Part shown: positions 42,007 through 50,450 of the stretch, one piece after another | How positions within the stretch are numbered: the stretch's first letter is position 1 | Layout: each line of letters begins with the position of its first letter | Assembly: GCF_003660445.1 (NCBI RefSeq) | Contig: NZ_QZVQ01000006.1 | Coordinates: 1 to 64,000, forward strand | Length of the DNA: 64,000 nt | Origin: Croceibacterium ferulae | GTDB lineage: Bacteria > Pseudomonadota > Alphaproteobacteria > Sphingomonadales > Sphingomonadaceae | Direction of reading: 5' to 3' | Notes under the pieces: model-generated | Seen by the model: only the letters and a program-made list of their open reading frames with translations | Database searches by the model: none | What the model was told of the DNA's origin: nothing | Position numbers and translations under genes: made by a program

Positions 42007-42876
42007 GTGGATAAGATCGGGATCATCGGGGCGGGGCAGATGGGCGCAGGGATCGCGCAGGTCGCCGCCGTCAGCGGCGCGAACGTGTTTCTGGCCGATC
42101 GCGACCTGGCCATCGCCGACAAGGCGCGCGCCGGCATCGGCAAGCGGCTGGCCCGGCTGGTCGACAAGGACCAGCTGAGCGCCGAGGCGGCCGAAGCGGC
42201 GCTGAACCGCATCACGCCCACGGCCGACTATGCGCCCATGGCGGACGCCGCCCTGATCATCGAGGCCGCGACCGAGAACGAGAGCATCAAGCATGCCATC
42301 TTCGCCGATGCCGCGGAGGTGCTGGCGCCCGATGCCGTGCTGGCCAGCAACACCTCCTCCATCTCCATCACCCGCATGGCCGCCGCCGTGCCCGATCCGG
42401 CCCGTTTCATCGGGCTGCATTTCTTCAATCCCGTGCCGGTCATGCAGCTGGTGGAGCTGATCCCCGGCCTCGCCACTGATCCGGAGGTCGTCGCCCGCAT
42501 GCGCGCCTTTGCCGAGCAGCTGGGCAAGCAGGTGGTCATGAGCCAGGACGCACCGGGCTTCATCATCAATCGCGTGCTGATGCCGATGATCAACGAGGCC
42601 GTGTTCGTGCTGGGCAATGGCACGGCCGGCATCGCCGACATCGACACCGGCTGCCGGCTGGGCCTCAATCATCCGATGGGCCCGCTGGAACTGGCCGACT
42701 TCATCGGGCTGGACACCTGCCTGGAGATCATGCGCGTGCTGTTCACCGGCACGGGCGATACCAAGTACCGCCCCGCGCCGCTGCTGGTGCAATATGTCGA
42801 TGCCGGATGGCTGGGGAAGAAGGCCGGGCGCGGCTTTTACGACTGGTCGGGCGAGGAGAAGGTGCCGACCCGCTGA
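42007..42876 (+). CDS. 3-hydroxyacyl-CoA (3-hydroxybutyryl-CoA) dehydrogenase
   Basis: 289-residue NAD(P)-dependent dehydrogenase that oxidises or forms 3-hydroxyacyl-CoA. The N-terminal Rossmann motif is GIIGAGQMGAGIA. The catalytic dyad is His in GLHFFNPVPVM and Glu in LVELIPG. The C-terminal helical domain has GFIINRVLMPMINEA and GLNHPMGPLELADFIGLD. GTG 42007 is taken as the start because GGCAGGAGAG sits just upstream and upstream frame residues are not family-like. It could serve beta-oxidation or 3-hydroxybutyrate metabolism. Confidence 0.9.
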   Translation: MDKIGIIGAGQMGAGIAQVAAVSGANVFLADRDLAIADKARAGIGKRLARLVDKDQLSAEAAEAALNRITPTADYAPMADAALIIEAATENESIKHAIFADAAEVLAPDAVLASNTSSISITRMAAAVPDPARFIGLHFFNPVPVMQLVELIPGLATDPEVVARMRAFAEQLGKQVVMSQDAPGFIINRVLMPMINEAVFVLGNGTAGIADIDTGCRLGLNHPMGPLELADFIGLDTCLEIMRVLFTGTGDTKYRPAPLLVQYVDAGWLGKKAGRGFYDWSGEEKVPTR

Positions 42877-42931
42877 CGGCGGGGAACGCGCAGCGCCCGG
42901 TCCGGGTTGTTCTCTGCAAAGGAGAATAACC

Positions 42932-43258
42932 ATGATCGACCGTCTGAGTGGCGAAGACGCACCTGAACTGGCCAATAGCGAGCAGGATGACGAGAGCGAG
43001 CAGACCCACACCGTCGCTGACGAGGCGCTGGAGGGCGAAGGCCGCGCCGCCAGCCCGCTGGACAGCGAGAAGTCCGGCACCGACAGCGATCTGATGGATG
43101 ATTCCACGCAGGATCTGGTCGATCACATGCGCGACATGGAACAGTCGGGCCGGATCGACATGGATGCCTTCCGCGGGGAAGACAATCACGACGACAACGA
43201 GGACAAGTACGGCCGCGACAACAAGGTCGACCCCGAGCTTCCGAGCGACGGCAGCTAG
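42932..43258 (+). CDS. Highly acidic hypothetical protein
   Basis: 108 residues of which 35 are Asp or Glu and only 9 Lys or Arg. No hydrophobic core, so largely disordered. A strong AAAGGAG ribosome site precedes the ATG at the right distance, which supports expression. No family recognised. It is a single gene between a 3-hydroxyacyl-CoA dehydrogenase and a convergent DUF202 gene. Such proteins can act as stress or nucleic-acid-mimic proteins, but nothing here proves that. Confidence 0.75.
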   Translation: MIDRLSGEDAPELANSEQDDESEQTHTVADEALEGEGRAASPLDSEKSGTDSDLMDDSTQDLVDHMRDMEQSGRIDMDAFRGEDNHDDNEDKYGRDNKVDPELPSDGS

Positions 43259-43274
43259 ACCTCGCCAGCGGGAT

Positions 43275-43313
43275 GGGCGGATCACGACACCATGTGGTGT
43301 GCAAAATCCGCCC
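43275..43313. terminator. Compound hairpin between convergent genes
   Basis: GGGCGGAT (43275-43282) pairs with ATCCGCCC (43306-43313) around an inner ACACCA/TGGTGT stem. It lies between the stops of the acidic protein gene and the DUF202 gene and may terminate both. Confidence 0.5.
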
Positions 43314-43333
43314 GTCGCGGACTGCCGGAATGG

Positions 43334-43732
43334 TCAGCTGGCCGCGATCTGCCCGTCATTCAGCACCCACAGGCCGGCTACCAGCATAGCGGAGCCGATC
43401 ACCACCGCCCAGGCCAGCAGCCGGAAGCGCGGGATGGAAGCGGCAGCGAACTGGTGCGATTCGAGGCGGTCCATAGTGCGGCAGGCGCGCCGCTGGGCTG
43501 CGACCGCCAGCACTGCGCCGGCAACGATGAACAAGGTGGCGATGGCGCGCGCCAGCCACGGCGGCTCGAACTCCCCGAACACCGCCCGGAAGGCGAGCTC
43601 GATGCCGATCGCCGCGAAGGCGGTCCGCATCCAGCCGGCAAAGGTCCGCTCCGTCGCCATGATCGTGCGGTCTTCCGCGAATTCGGTTCGCTCCGTCGCC
43701 AGATCGGTCTTGTCCTGCCGGTCATCCGCCAT
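43334..43732 (-). CDS. DUF202 (YidH-like) membrane protein
   Basis: 132-residue inner-membrane protein. DUF202 is recognised from LATERTEFAEDRTIMATERTFAGWMRTAFA before the first helix, followed by three predicted transmembrane helices and a charged RRACRTMDR loop. Function of the family is unclear. ATG 43732 is preferred over the longer frame to 43768. Confidence 0.82.
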   Translation of the reverse strand: MADDRQDKTDLATERTEFAEDRTIMATERTFAGWMRTAFAAIGIELAFRAVFGEFEPPWLARAIATLFIVAGAVLAVAAQRRACRTMDRLESHQFAAASIPRFRLLAWAVVIGSAMLVAGLWVLNDGQIAAS

Positions 43733-43794
43733 GGATCCATGGTTAGGGTGACGCGCATTGCCCGGCAATTGAGGAATATCAGTCCATAGGGAGG

Positions 43795-46392
43795 CTACTC
43801 GCCCGCCAGGCGCCGCAATTCGTATAGCAGATCCAGCGCGTCTCGCGGGGACAGGGTGTCGATGTCGAGCCCGGTCAGCCGTTCGCGCAGGGTATCCGAC
43901 CGTTCCTCCGCCGCCTCCAGCGCCGCTGCGAACAGGGGCAGTTCACCCAGGCCCGCCGCCAGACCACCGGTTTCCGCGCGGCCTTTCTCCAGCCGCGCCA
44001 GCACGCCCTTGGCCCGTTTCAGGACCGGTGCGGGAACGCCCGCCAGCCGGGCCACGGCGATGCCGTAGGAGCGGTCCGCCGCGCCCTGCGCGACCTCGTG
44101 CAGCAGCACCAGATCGCCCTTCCATTCGCGCGCGCGCACATGATGCAGGCTCAGCGCCTCGCAACTTTCGGCCAGCCGCGCGAGTTCATGGTAGTGCGTG
44201 GCGAACAGGCAGCGGCTGCGATTGGTCGCATGGATCGCTTCGGCGACCGCCCAGGCCAGGGCCAGCCCGTCATAGGTCGATGTGCCGCGCCCGACCTCGT
44301 CCAGGATCACGAAGCTGCGCTCGGTCGCCTGCGCCAGGATGGCGGCGGTCTCCACCATTTCCACCATGAAGGTCGACCGGCCGCGCGCCAGATTGTCGGC
44401 CGCGCCCACCCGGCTGAACAGGCGGTCGATCAGGCCGATGCGGGCGGAGGATGCAGGCACGAAGCTGCCGGTATGGGCCAGCACCGCGATCAGCGCATTC
44501 TGCCGCAGGAAGGTGGACTTGCCGCCCATGTTCGGCCCGCCGATCAGCCACAGCCGGTCATCGGGCACCAGCTGGCAATCATTGGCGACGAACCGCTCCC
44601 CCGCCTTGGCCAGAGCGTCCTCCACCACCGGGTGCCGGCCGCCGATGATCGCCAGGCACGGCTCGTCCGCCAGCGTCGGCCGCGCCCAGCCGCCTTCCGC
44701 CGCGCGCTCGGCCAGACCGGCGGCGACGTCGATCCGGGCGAGGGCGGCCGCGGTGGCGGCAATCGCCTCGCGCGCGGCCGTGGCGCGTTCGATCAGCTCC
44801 TCGAAATGCGCCTCCTCCGCCGCCAGCGCGCGACCGCCGGCTTCCGCGATGCGGCTGGCTTCCTCGTGCAGGGTCAGCGAGTTGAAGCGCATGGCATTGG
44901 CGGTGGTCTGCCGGTGCGTGAAGCCGCCTTCGCCGTGCAGCAGTACCTCGCCATGCCGGGCCGGCACTTCGATGAAGTAGCCGAGCACACCATTGTGACG
45001 GATCTTCAGCGCGCCGATGCCGGTCTCCTCGCGGTAGCGGGCCTCCAGCGCGGCGATCGCGCGGCGGGCATCGCCCGATGTGTCGCGCAGGGCATCCAGC
45101 GCGATGTCGTAGCCCGGCGCGATGAAGCCGCCGCTGCCGCGCTCCGTCGGCGGCGTGGCCACCAGCGCGCGCGCCAGCAGGTCGGTCAGCGCATCATGCC
45201 CGCCCAGCGCCGGCAGCAATTGCCGCAGCAGCACCGGATGGTCCGGGCGTGGGCTCAGCAGCCCGGCAATCCAGGCGGATTCGCACAGGCCATCGCGCAA
45301 CTGACCCAGATCGCGCGGAGAGCCGCGCCCGGCGACGATGCGGCCCAGCGCCCGGCCGATATCGGGCAGCGACCGCAGCGCGACGCGCAGGTCGGCGCGG
45401 ATCAGCGGATCGGCATGGAACCAGTGCACCAGATCCAGCCGCGCCTCGATCCCCGGCCGCTGCGCCAGCGGGGCGGACAGATCATCGCACAGCAGCCGCG
45501 CGCCGGCGCCGGTGACGCAGCGGTCCAGCGTGGCGAGCAGCGATCCAGCCCGACCTCCACCCTGTGCCTCTGTCAGCTCCAGCGAAGCGCGCGTCGCCGC
45601 ATCCATGAACAGCGTACCCGCGGCCGCCCGCGCGACCGGCGGCAGCAGCAGCGGCAGCGTGCCGCGCCCGACATGGTCGAGATAGGCCATCAGGCCACCC
45701 GCGGCGGCCAGCATTGGGCGGGTGAAGCTGCCCCAGCCGTCCAGCGTCGCCACCCCATGCGCCGTGCACAGCAGCCGCTCCCCGGTTTCGCTCGTGAAGC
45801 TGGTGCGCGGCCGGGCGATACTGCCGACAGGGGCATCTTCCATCCCCTCGGCCACCAGGATCTCGCTGGGCGCCAGGCGGGCGAGCGTGGCCGGCAGGTC
45901 GCCGGCGGCGCATTCCTCCAGCTCCATGCGACCGGTCGAGATGTCGATCCCGGCCAGCCCCACACGGTCCCGCATCGGCGCCAGCGCGAGCAGCAGGTTG
46001 GCCCGGCGCGGCTCCAGCAGGGATTCTTCCGTCAGCGTGCCGGCGGTGACGAAGCGGATGATCGCCCTTGCCACCAGCGCCTTCGATCCGCCGCGCTTCT
46101 TCGCCTCCTCCGGCGTTTCGACCTGTTCCGCGATCGCCACCCGGTTGCCCGCGCGGATCAGCCGGGCAAGGTAGCTTTCGGCCGAATGGACCGGCACGCC
46201 GCACATGGGGATCGGCGCGCCATCATGTTCGCCGCGCGTGGTCAGCGCGATGTCCAGCACCTGCGCCGCGATGCGCGCATCGTCGAAGAACAGTTCGAAG
46301 AAGTCGCCCATGCGATAGAACAGCAGGCAATCGCCGGCCTCCGCCTTCAGGGCGAGGTACTGGGCCATCATGGGGGTGGGGGTATCGGCCAT
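43795..46392 (-). CDS. mutS: DNA mismatch repair protein MutS
   Basis: 865-residue mismatch recognition ATPase. The N-terminal mismatch-binding domain has the Phe-X-Glu wedge in GDFFELFFDD (residues about 30-40). Connector, lever and clamp domains follow, then the ATPase with Walker A GGPNMGGKST, Walker B FVILDEVGRGTSTYDG and the FATHYHEL motif. The C-terminal dimerisation helices end the protein. Full length. mutL is not in the window. Confidence 0.97.
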   Translation of the reverse strand: MADTPTPMMAQYLALKAEAGDCLLFYRMGDFFELFFDDARIAAQVLDIALTTRGEHDGAPIPMCGVPVHSAESYLARLIRAGNRVAIAEQVETPEEAKKRGGSKALVARAIIRFVTAGTLTEESLLEPRRANLLLALAPMRDRVGLAGIDISTGRMELEECAAGDLPATLARLAPSEILVAEGMEDAPVGSIARPRTSFTSETGERLLCTAHGVATLDGWGSFTRPMLAAAGGLMAYLDHVGRGTLPLLLPPVARAAAGTLFMDAATRASLELTEAQGGGRAGSLLATLDRCVTGAGARLLCDDLSAPLAQRPGIEARLDLVHWFHADPLIRADLRVALRSLPDIGRALGRIVAGRGSPRDLGQLRDGLCESAWIAGLLSPRPDHPVLLRQLLPALGGHDALTDLLARALVATPPTERGSGGFIAPGYDIALDALRDTSGDARRAIAALEARYREETGIGALKIRHNGVLGYFIEVPARHGEVLLHGEGGFTHRQTTANAMRFNSLTLHEEASRIAEAGGRALAAEEAHFEELIERATAAREAIAATAAALARIDVAAGLAERAAEGGWARPTLADEPCLAIIGGRHPVVEDALAKAGERFVANDCQLVPDDRLWLIGGPNMGGKSTFLRQNALIAVLAHTGSFVPASSARIGLIDRLFSRVGAADNLARGRSTFMVEMVETAAILAQATERSFVILDEVGRGTSTYDGLALAWAVAEAIHATNRSRCLFATHYHELARLAESCEALSLHHVRAREWKGDLVLLHEVAQGAADRSYGIAVARLAGVPAPVLKRAKGVLARLEKGRAETGGLAAGLGELPLFAAALEAAEERSDTLRERLTGLDIDTLSPRDALDLLYELRRLAGE

Positions 46393-46430
46393 CGCGTGCC
46401 GCTACAGGCTCGCACGCCTCTGCGAAAGGG

Positions 46431-46841
46431 TCAGCGCTGTTCGATGATCGGGTGATGCTTGTCGAGGTGCCGGCGGATGATGCGCAGGTTGCGGGTGTTG
46501 GACCGGAACATCCAGTCGAACAGGTCGCCTGCCACCGGCACGGCACCGACCACGGTGTCCACCGCCAGATTGCCGGCCATGCGCCCCAGCTGCCAGCGGG
46601 ACATCCCCAGATTGCGCCCTTCCCAGATCAGGTACGACCCCATCGCGGCCGCGACCAGGTCACCCGCCACCGGCACCAGCCCGATGATCGCGTCCAGGCC
46701 GATCGGCCGGTTGATGCCGGGCACGGTGAAGGCGCGTTCCAGCAGGTGCTCCAGCGCCTCCACCCGGGCGCGCACCGCCTGCGGGTCGCGTCCGCCCAGA
46801 ACATTCGGGCGGGGCATCGGGCGGGGGCGTTGGGGTTCCAT
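46431..46841 (-). CDS. DUF4112 domain-containing protein
   Basis: 136-residue protein. The repeated motif GLVPVAGDLVAAAMGSYLIWEGR and VVGAVPVAGDLFDWMFRSNTRNLRII is diagnostic of DUF4112; the two hydrophobic stretches suggest a membrane hairpin. Function unknown. ATG 46841 is 5 nt after the upstream lipoprotein stop, so it is probably co-transcribed with it. Confidence 0.85.
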   Translation of the reverse strand: MEPQRPRPMPRPNVLGGRDPQAVRARVEALEHLLERAFTVPGINRPIGLDAIIGLVPVAGDLVAAAMGSYLIWEGRNLGMSRWQLGRMAGNLAVDTVVGAVPVAGDLFDWMFRSNTRNLRIIRRHLDKHHPIIEQR

Positions 46842-46846
46842 GTTCC

Positions 46847-48349
46847 CTATCTGCTTATCTGCGCCAGCGGCGGCAAGGGGTGGAAGGCCCAGGCATTGGG
46901 CGTGAAGCCGGTAATGGTGCTGCGCACCTGGGCCCAGCGGATCGGATGGCCGAAGGGAATGTAGATATTCGCGGCCGCCAGCACCTGCTCCGCTTCGGCG
47001 AGCCGCCGGTTGCGCGTGTCGCTGTCCAGGGCCGTCTGGGCCTGTGCCACCAGCTCGTCCGCGGCGGAGACGCACATCCCGCCCGTGCGCTGCACGCGGC
47101 AGTCGAACTGATGCAGGAACCATTCCGGCGCCGCGAAGCGGGCAATGCGGTCCATCACCATCAGGTCGGCCGCCCGGTCATCCGGCGATACCCGTTCCAG
47201 CCGGATGCCCGCGGCAGCCAGTTGCCGGGCCAGCGTGTCGAACAGCCGGTCCAGCCCCGGGGCCCGCGCCAGGGCCAGGGTCAGGCGCGGGGGCTGCCCG
47301 CCATTGGCTGCGCTCCACCGGGCGACCCGAAGGGCCGCGGCGGCCTGCCGCTGTTCGATGGAGGCGCCGGCCCAGCGTTCGCCCACCAGGCCCGGATCGC
47401 CCGGCAGATCGGGCGCGACCATGCGGGTGGTGGGTGTCCAGCCACCGATGCCCAACGGTGCGATCAGGGCAGCGCGATCGATCGCCAGCGCCAGCGCCTC
47501 GCGCCCGGTTTCCGTCGCCAGCAGCCCTTCGGCCCGGCGCACATGCAGACCGAACAGGCCCAGCACCGGGTCCAGCCGCACGGTGCCGCGCGACAACGGG
47601 CCGGTATTCGCCAGCGGCCATTCGGCAAGGCCCGCGCCCAGCACCAGGTCGACCGAGCCTTCGTCGAATTCGGCCAGTGCCTGCCGGATGGTCAGCGGGC
47701 GCAGCAGCAGGGGGCGGACATGCTCCGTCCAGTCGGCCTGTTCGGGCAGGCCGCGCGCGGCCGGCGGGCGCATCACCAGCACGGCGGCGCGGCCCTGCTG
47801 CTCCAGCAGCATGTCGCCGGTGCCGCCGCCATCATGCACCAGCACCAGTTCGGGCTGGGCCAGCAGGTGCAGCAGATAGGGCATTGGCGCGGCCAGCCGG
47901 ATCTCGATCACCCGCCCCGCCATGGCGCGCACCTCCGCCACCGGCGCCAGGTCGAGGCCCAGCGCGCTCCCGTCGAGACGGCGCATCGCGCTGCGCAGGC
48001 GCCGGCGCACGCTTTCGGCGGTCAGGTCGCTGCCATCCGGCCATTGCCCGTCGCGCAGGCGGAAGATGAAGGACAGCCCGTCTTCCGTCACGATCCAGCG
48101 ATCGGCCAAGGCAGGCACGACCTCGCCCGCCGCATTCAGCGTCACCAGCCCCGTTTCCGTGGCGGCGCGCATGTGTGATGCGGCGGAGGTCAGCCGCAGA
48201 TCGGTTGGCGGTTCGTCGCTGCCGATCGCTGCGCTGCCATCCACGAAGGCGATGTCCAGCGCGCCTTCCGCAGGCCCGCCGCATGCGGACAGCAGCGGCA
48301 GGGTCAGCGCCATCAGCAATGCGGGCAGGCAGGGGAGGGCAAGCGCCAT
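46847..48349 (-). CDS. ABC transporter substrate-binding lipoprotein, SBP_bac_5 family
   Basis: 500-residue peptide/nickel-type solute-binding protein. Signal peptide with lipobox LSAC, Cys23 the lipidation site. The SBP_bac_5 pattern is evident: LADRWIVTEDGLSFIFRLRDGQWPDGSDLTAESV near residues 80-115, later REALALAIDRAALI and the FGHPIRWAQVR end. No permease or ATPase genes are adjacent, so this is an orphan binding protein. The start at 48349 removes an Arg-rich extension from TTG 48385. Confidence 0.82.
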   Translation of the reverse strand: MALALPCLPALLMALTLPLLSACGGPAEGALDIAFVDGSAAIGSDEPPTDLRLTSAASHMRAATETGLVTLNAAGEVVPALADRWIVTEDGLSFIFRLRDGQWPDGSDLTAESVRRRLRSAMRRLDGSALGLDLAPVAEVRAMAGRVIEIRLAAPMPYLLHLLAQPELVLVHDGGGTGDMLLEQQGRAAVLVMRPPAARGLPEQADWTEHVRPLLLRPLTIRQALAEFDEGSVDLVLGAGLAEWPLANTGPLSRGTVRLDPVLGLFGLHVRRAEGLLATETGREALALAIDRAALIAPLGIGGWTPTTRMVAPDLPGDPGLVGERWAGASIEQRQAAAALRVARWSAANGGQPPRLTLALARAPGLDRLFDTLARQLAAAGIRLERVSPDDRAADLMVMDRIARFAAPEWFLHQFDCRVQRTGGMCVSAADELVAQAQTALDSDTRNRRLAEAEQVLAAANIYIPFGHPIRWAQVRSTITGFTPNAWAFHPLPPLAQISR

Positions 48350-48427
48350 GCGGTACCGCTTAAGCGGGCGTCGCACCCGGTTCAACCACGCGACACCGGC
48401 AGACGGGCACCAGACCGGCCCCGCGCG

Positions 48428-48805
48428 TCAGACGCGGCGCAGCTTGTTGGGGTCGATCGTGGGCGTGACGGGCGCGGGCGTGCGGGTGTAACGGGGGCTC
48501 TCCAGCTCGGCTGTCTTGCTGCCCACGGGCACGCGCACCACCGTGGGGTCGATCTCCTGCGCGAAGGCAATGCCGAAACGGCCGTCCTGCCGCCAGGCGA
48601 CCGTGCCGCGCACCCAGCCCAGGGTGCGCAATTCCACACTGATGGCGGTGCCGCGCACAACATCGACCTGACCTTCCGCCATCATGCCACCGGCGGAAAG
48701 GTTGCGCACGCGGACCTGGTGTTCGCTGCCCTCTTCCTCCACGCGAAGGCGGGCGAGCAGGAACATGCTGTCGCGCTGTACCTGGCGTGTGTCGACGTTG
48801 GTCAT
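48428..48805 (-). CDS. PilZ domain-containing protein
   Basis: 125-residue single PilZ domain, a cyclic di-GMP receptor family. The RxxxR-type element sits in the region RDSMFLLARLR, and the second motif is NLSAGGM. The Arg spacing in the first motif is not fully canonical, so c-di-GMP binding is uncertain. The C-terminal 35 residues are Pro/Thr-rich and disordered. Single gene. The 208-nt gap before dksA shows no other feature. Confidence 0.8.
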   Translation of the reverse strand: MTNVDTRQVQRDSMFLLARLRVEEEGSEHQVRVRNLSAGGMMAEGQVDVVRGTAISVELRTLGWVRGTVAWRQDGRFGIAFAQEIDPTVVRVPVGSKTAELESPRYTRTPAPVTPTIDPNKLRRV

Positions 48806-49013
48806 ACCGTTACATGCTCCCGTGCGCGCCCATCATGGAAGCCAGGCCGGGCTGAGCCTGCCCCCGTTCATCCCCGACGTTTCCGTGCGCCTCCCGCGCA
48901 TTCTTGGCAGGGATATAGTTAACCTTTGCTCAAAGCACCATCCGGGGGGCGTGCGGATTGGACAGAACAACCGATATTGTGCCTTTTCTGGGCAAATAAA
49001 GAGGGGGCGCGGA

Positions 49014-49472
49014 TCAATCGTCGCGGCTGATCTTCTCGCGTCGTTCATGTGCCTGTTGCGCTTCGACCGTCATGGTGGCGATCGGGCGTGCGATCAGCCG
49101 GTTGATGCCGATCGGTTCCCCCGTCACCTCGCACCAGCCATATTCGCCATCGTCGATCCGGCGCAGGGCGGAATCGATCTTGGCGATCAGCTTGCGTTGC
49201 CGGTCGCGCGTGCGCAGTTCGATGCCCCAGTCCGTCTCGCTGCTGGCGCGGTCGGTCAGGTCCGCTTCGCGCATGGGACCATCCTGCAGGGATTGCAGCG
49301 TGTTTTCGGACGCGCTCAGGATCGACCGCTTCCATTCCAGCAGCAGGACGCGGAAATAGTTCAGCTGCTGCGGCGACATGTATTCTTCGTGATCACCGGG
49401 CGCATAGTCCCGGTCCAAGGCGCGCTTGGCCTTGGCAAGAATGTCGATGTCGTCGCCCGATATCGAGGCCAT
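49014..49472 (-). CDS. dksA: RNA polymerase-binding transcription factor DksA
   Basis: 152-residue DksA/TraR protein that works with ppGpp at RNA polymerase. The coiled coil spans residues about 30-110 with the functional tip in EADLTDRASSETDWGIELRTRDRQRKLI (Asp-X-X-Asp/Ala form). The C-terminal zinc-finger region YGWCEVTGEPIGINRLIARPIAT keeps only one Cys, as in alphaproteobacterial homologues, so zinc binding is not expected. ATG 49472 gives MASISGDD; upstream frame is non-coding. Confidence 0.92.
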   Translation of the reverse strand: MASISGDDIDILAKAKRALDRDYAPGDHEEYMSPQQLNYFRVLLLEWKRSILSASENTLQSLQDGPMREADLTDRASSETDWGIELRTRDRQRKLIAKIDSALRRIDDGEYGWCEVTGEPIGINRLIARPIATMTVEAQQAHERREKISRDD

Positions 49473-49667
49473 TCGCGTGCACTCCGCCCAGCCTGCCGGC
49501 ATGCCAGCTGCATGCCACTGCCGACCGGGGAGAAGGGCGTGCCCGCGACATGGCCCCGCCTGATCCCGTGCCCCGGCCGTGCAGGCTGGCGCGCCTATAA
49601 GCGGCGCACTTTGGCCGCACAAGCGGCAATGCAGGCCGGGCCGGGCCGGTATTTCCCCGGTCCAGCC

Positions 49668-49735
49668 TGTGGATAAACTGTTCACACCTTTGTGGATTGA
49701 CGGTGTGTAACACCCTTGACGCTTTGCGGCGCAAA
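49668..49735. promoter_or_regulatory. DnaA-box-like and palindromic motifs between dksA and the HNH gene
   Basis: TGTGGATAA at 49668-49676 is the exact complement of the consensus DnaA box; TGTGGATTG at 49691-49699 is a weaker copy 23 bp on. Two perfect palindromes follow: GGTGT-GTA-ACACC (49702-49714) and TTTGC-GGC-GCAAA (49723-49735), with TTGACG at 49697 and 49716 as possible -35 elements. The 298-nt gap shows nothing else. Confidence 0.4.
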
Positions 49736-49770
49736 TGGTCCTTTCAAGCCATCAGGGAGGACACCGTCTC

Positions 49771-50379
49771 GTGTTCAAGGCTGAACTGATCGACCGCACC
49801 CATGCGTCCCGCACGCCGCCGGACAGCCCGCCGCGTGCGCTGGAAAGCTGCCCGGCGCTGGTGCTGAACGCGGATTACACGCCGCTATCCTATTACCCGC
49901 TCAGCCTGTGGCCGTGGCAGACCGCGATCAAGGCGGTGTTCCTGGAACGGGTGGACATCGTCGCCTCTTACGACCGGCAGGTGCATTCCCCTTCGCTGGA
50001 CATGAAGATCCCCAGCGTCATCGCGCTGCGGCAATTCGTGAAGCCGTCGGAATTTCCTGCGTTCACTCGGTTCAACCTGTTCCTGCGCGACCGGTTTGCC
50101 TGCCAATATTGCGGCAGCTCCAAACACCTGACCTTCGACCATGTGGTGCCGCGCCGGCTGGGCGGGCGCACGACGTGGGAGAATATCAGCACCGCCTGTG
50201 CCCCGTGCAACATGAAGAAGGGCGGCCGCACGCCGGCGCAGGCCGGCATGGCGCTGCGGATGCGCCCTCACCGACCCACCAGCTGGCAGCTGCAGCAGCA
50301 TGGTCGATCCTTCCCGCCCGGCCACCTGCACGAAACCTGGCGCGACTGGTTGTACTGGGATGTGGAGCTGGAGGAATAG
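49771..50379 (+). CDS. HNH endonuclease family protein
   Basis: 202-residue protein with a C-terminal HNH nuclease fold. Zinc Cys pairs in CQYCG and CAPCN, with the catalytic HNH region FDHVVPRRLGGRTTWENI. The N-terminal 90 residues (LVLNADYTPLSYYPLSLWPW, VFLERVDIV) form the conserved front part of a widespread chromosomal HNH family found in many bacteria; its role is not known and it is not linked to restriction genes here. GTG 49771 lies 10 nt after GGGAGG; ATG 49735 is the alternative. Confidence 0.87.
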   Translation: MFKAELIDRTHASRTPPDSPPRALESCPALVLNADYTPLSYYPLSLWPWQTAIKAVFLERVDIVASYDRQVHSPSLDMKIPSVIALRQFVKPSEFPAFTRFNLFLRDRFACQYCGSSKHLTFDHVVPRRLGGRTTWENISTACAPCNMKKGGRTPAQAGMALRMRPHRPTSWQLQQHGRSFPPGHLHETWRDWLYWDVELEE

Positions 50380-50450
50380 GATCCGGGCCTCAGCACCCTT
50401 TCCCCGGGCGGGCGGGCACGCTACGGACCTCGGGCGAATGGAGAACTGCC

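Noticed and set aside
49473-49770. Replication origin
   Set aside because: Only one consensus DnaA box and a weak second one, no AT-rich unwinding region and no origin-linked genes.
49908-50450. N-terminal extension of maeB back to 49908
   Set aside because: It overlaps the HNH gene, is not malic enzyme sequence, and a proper ribosome site precedes TTG 50451.
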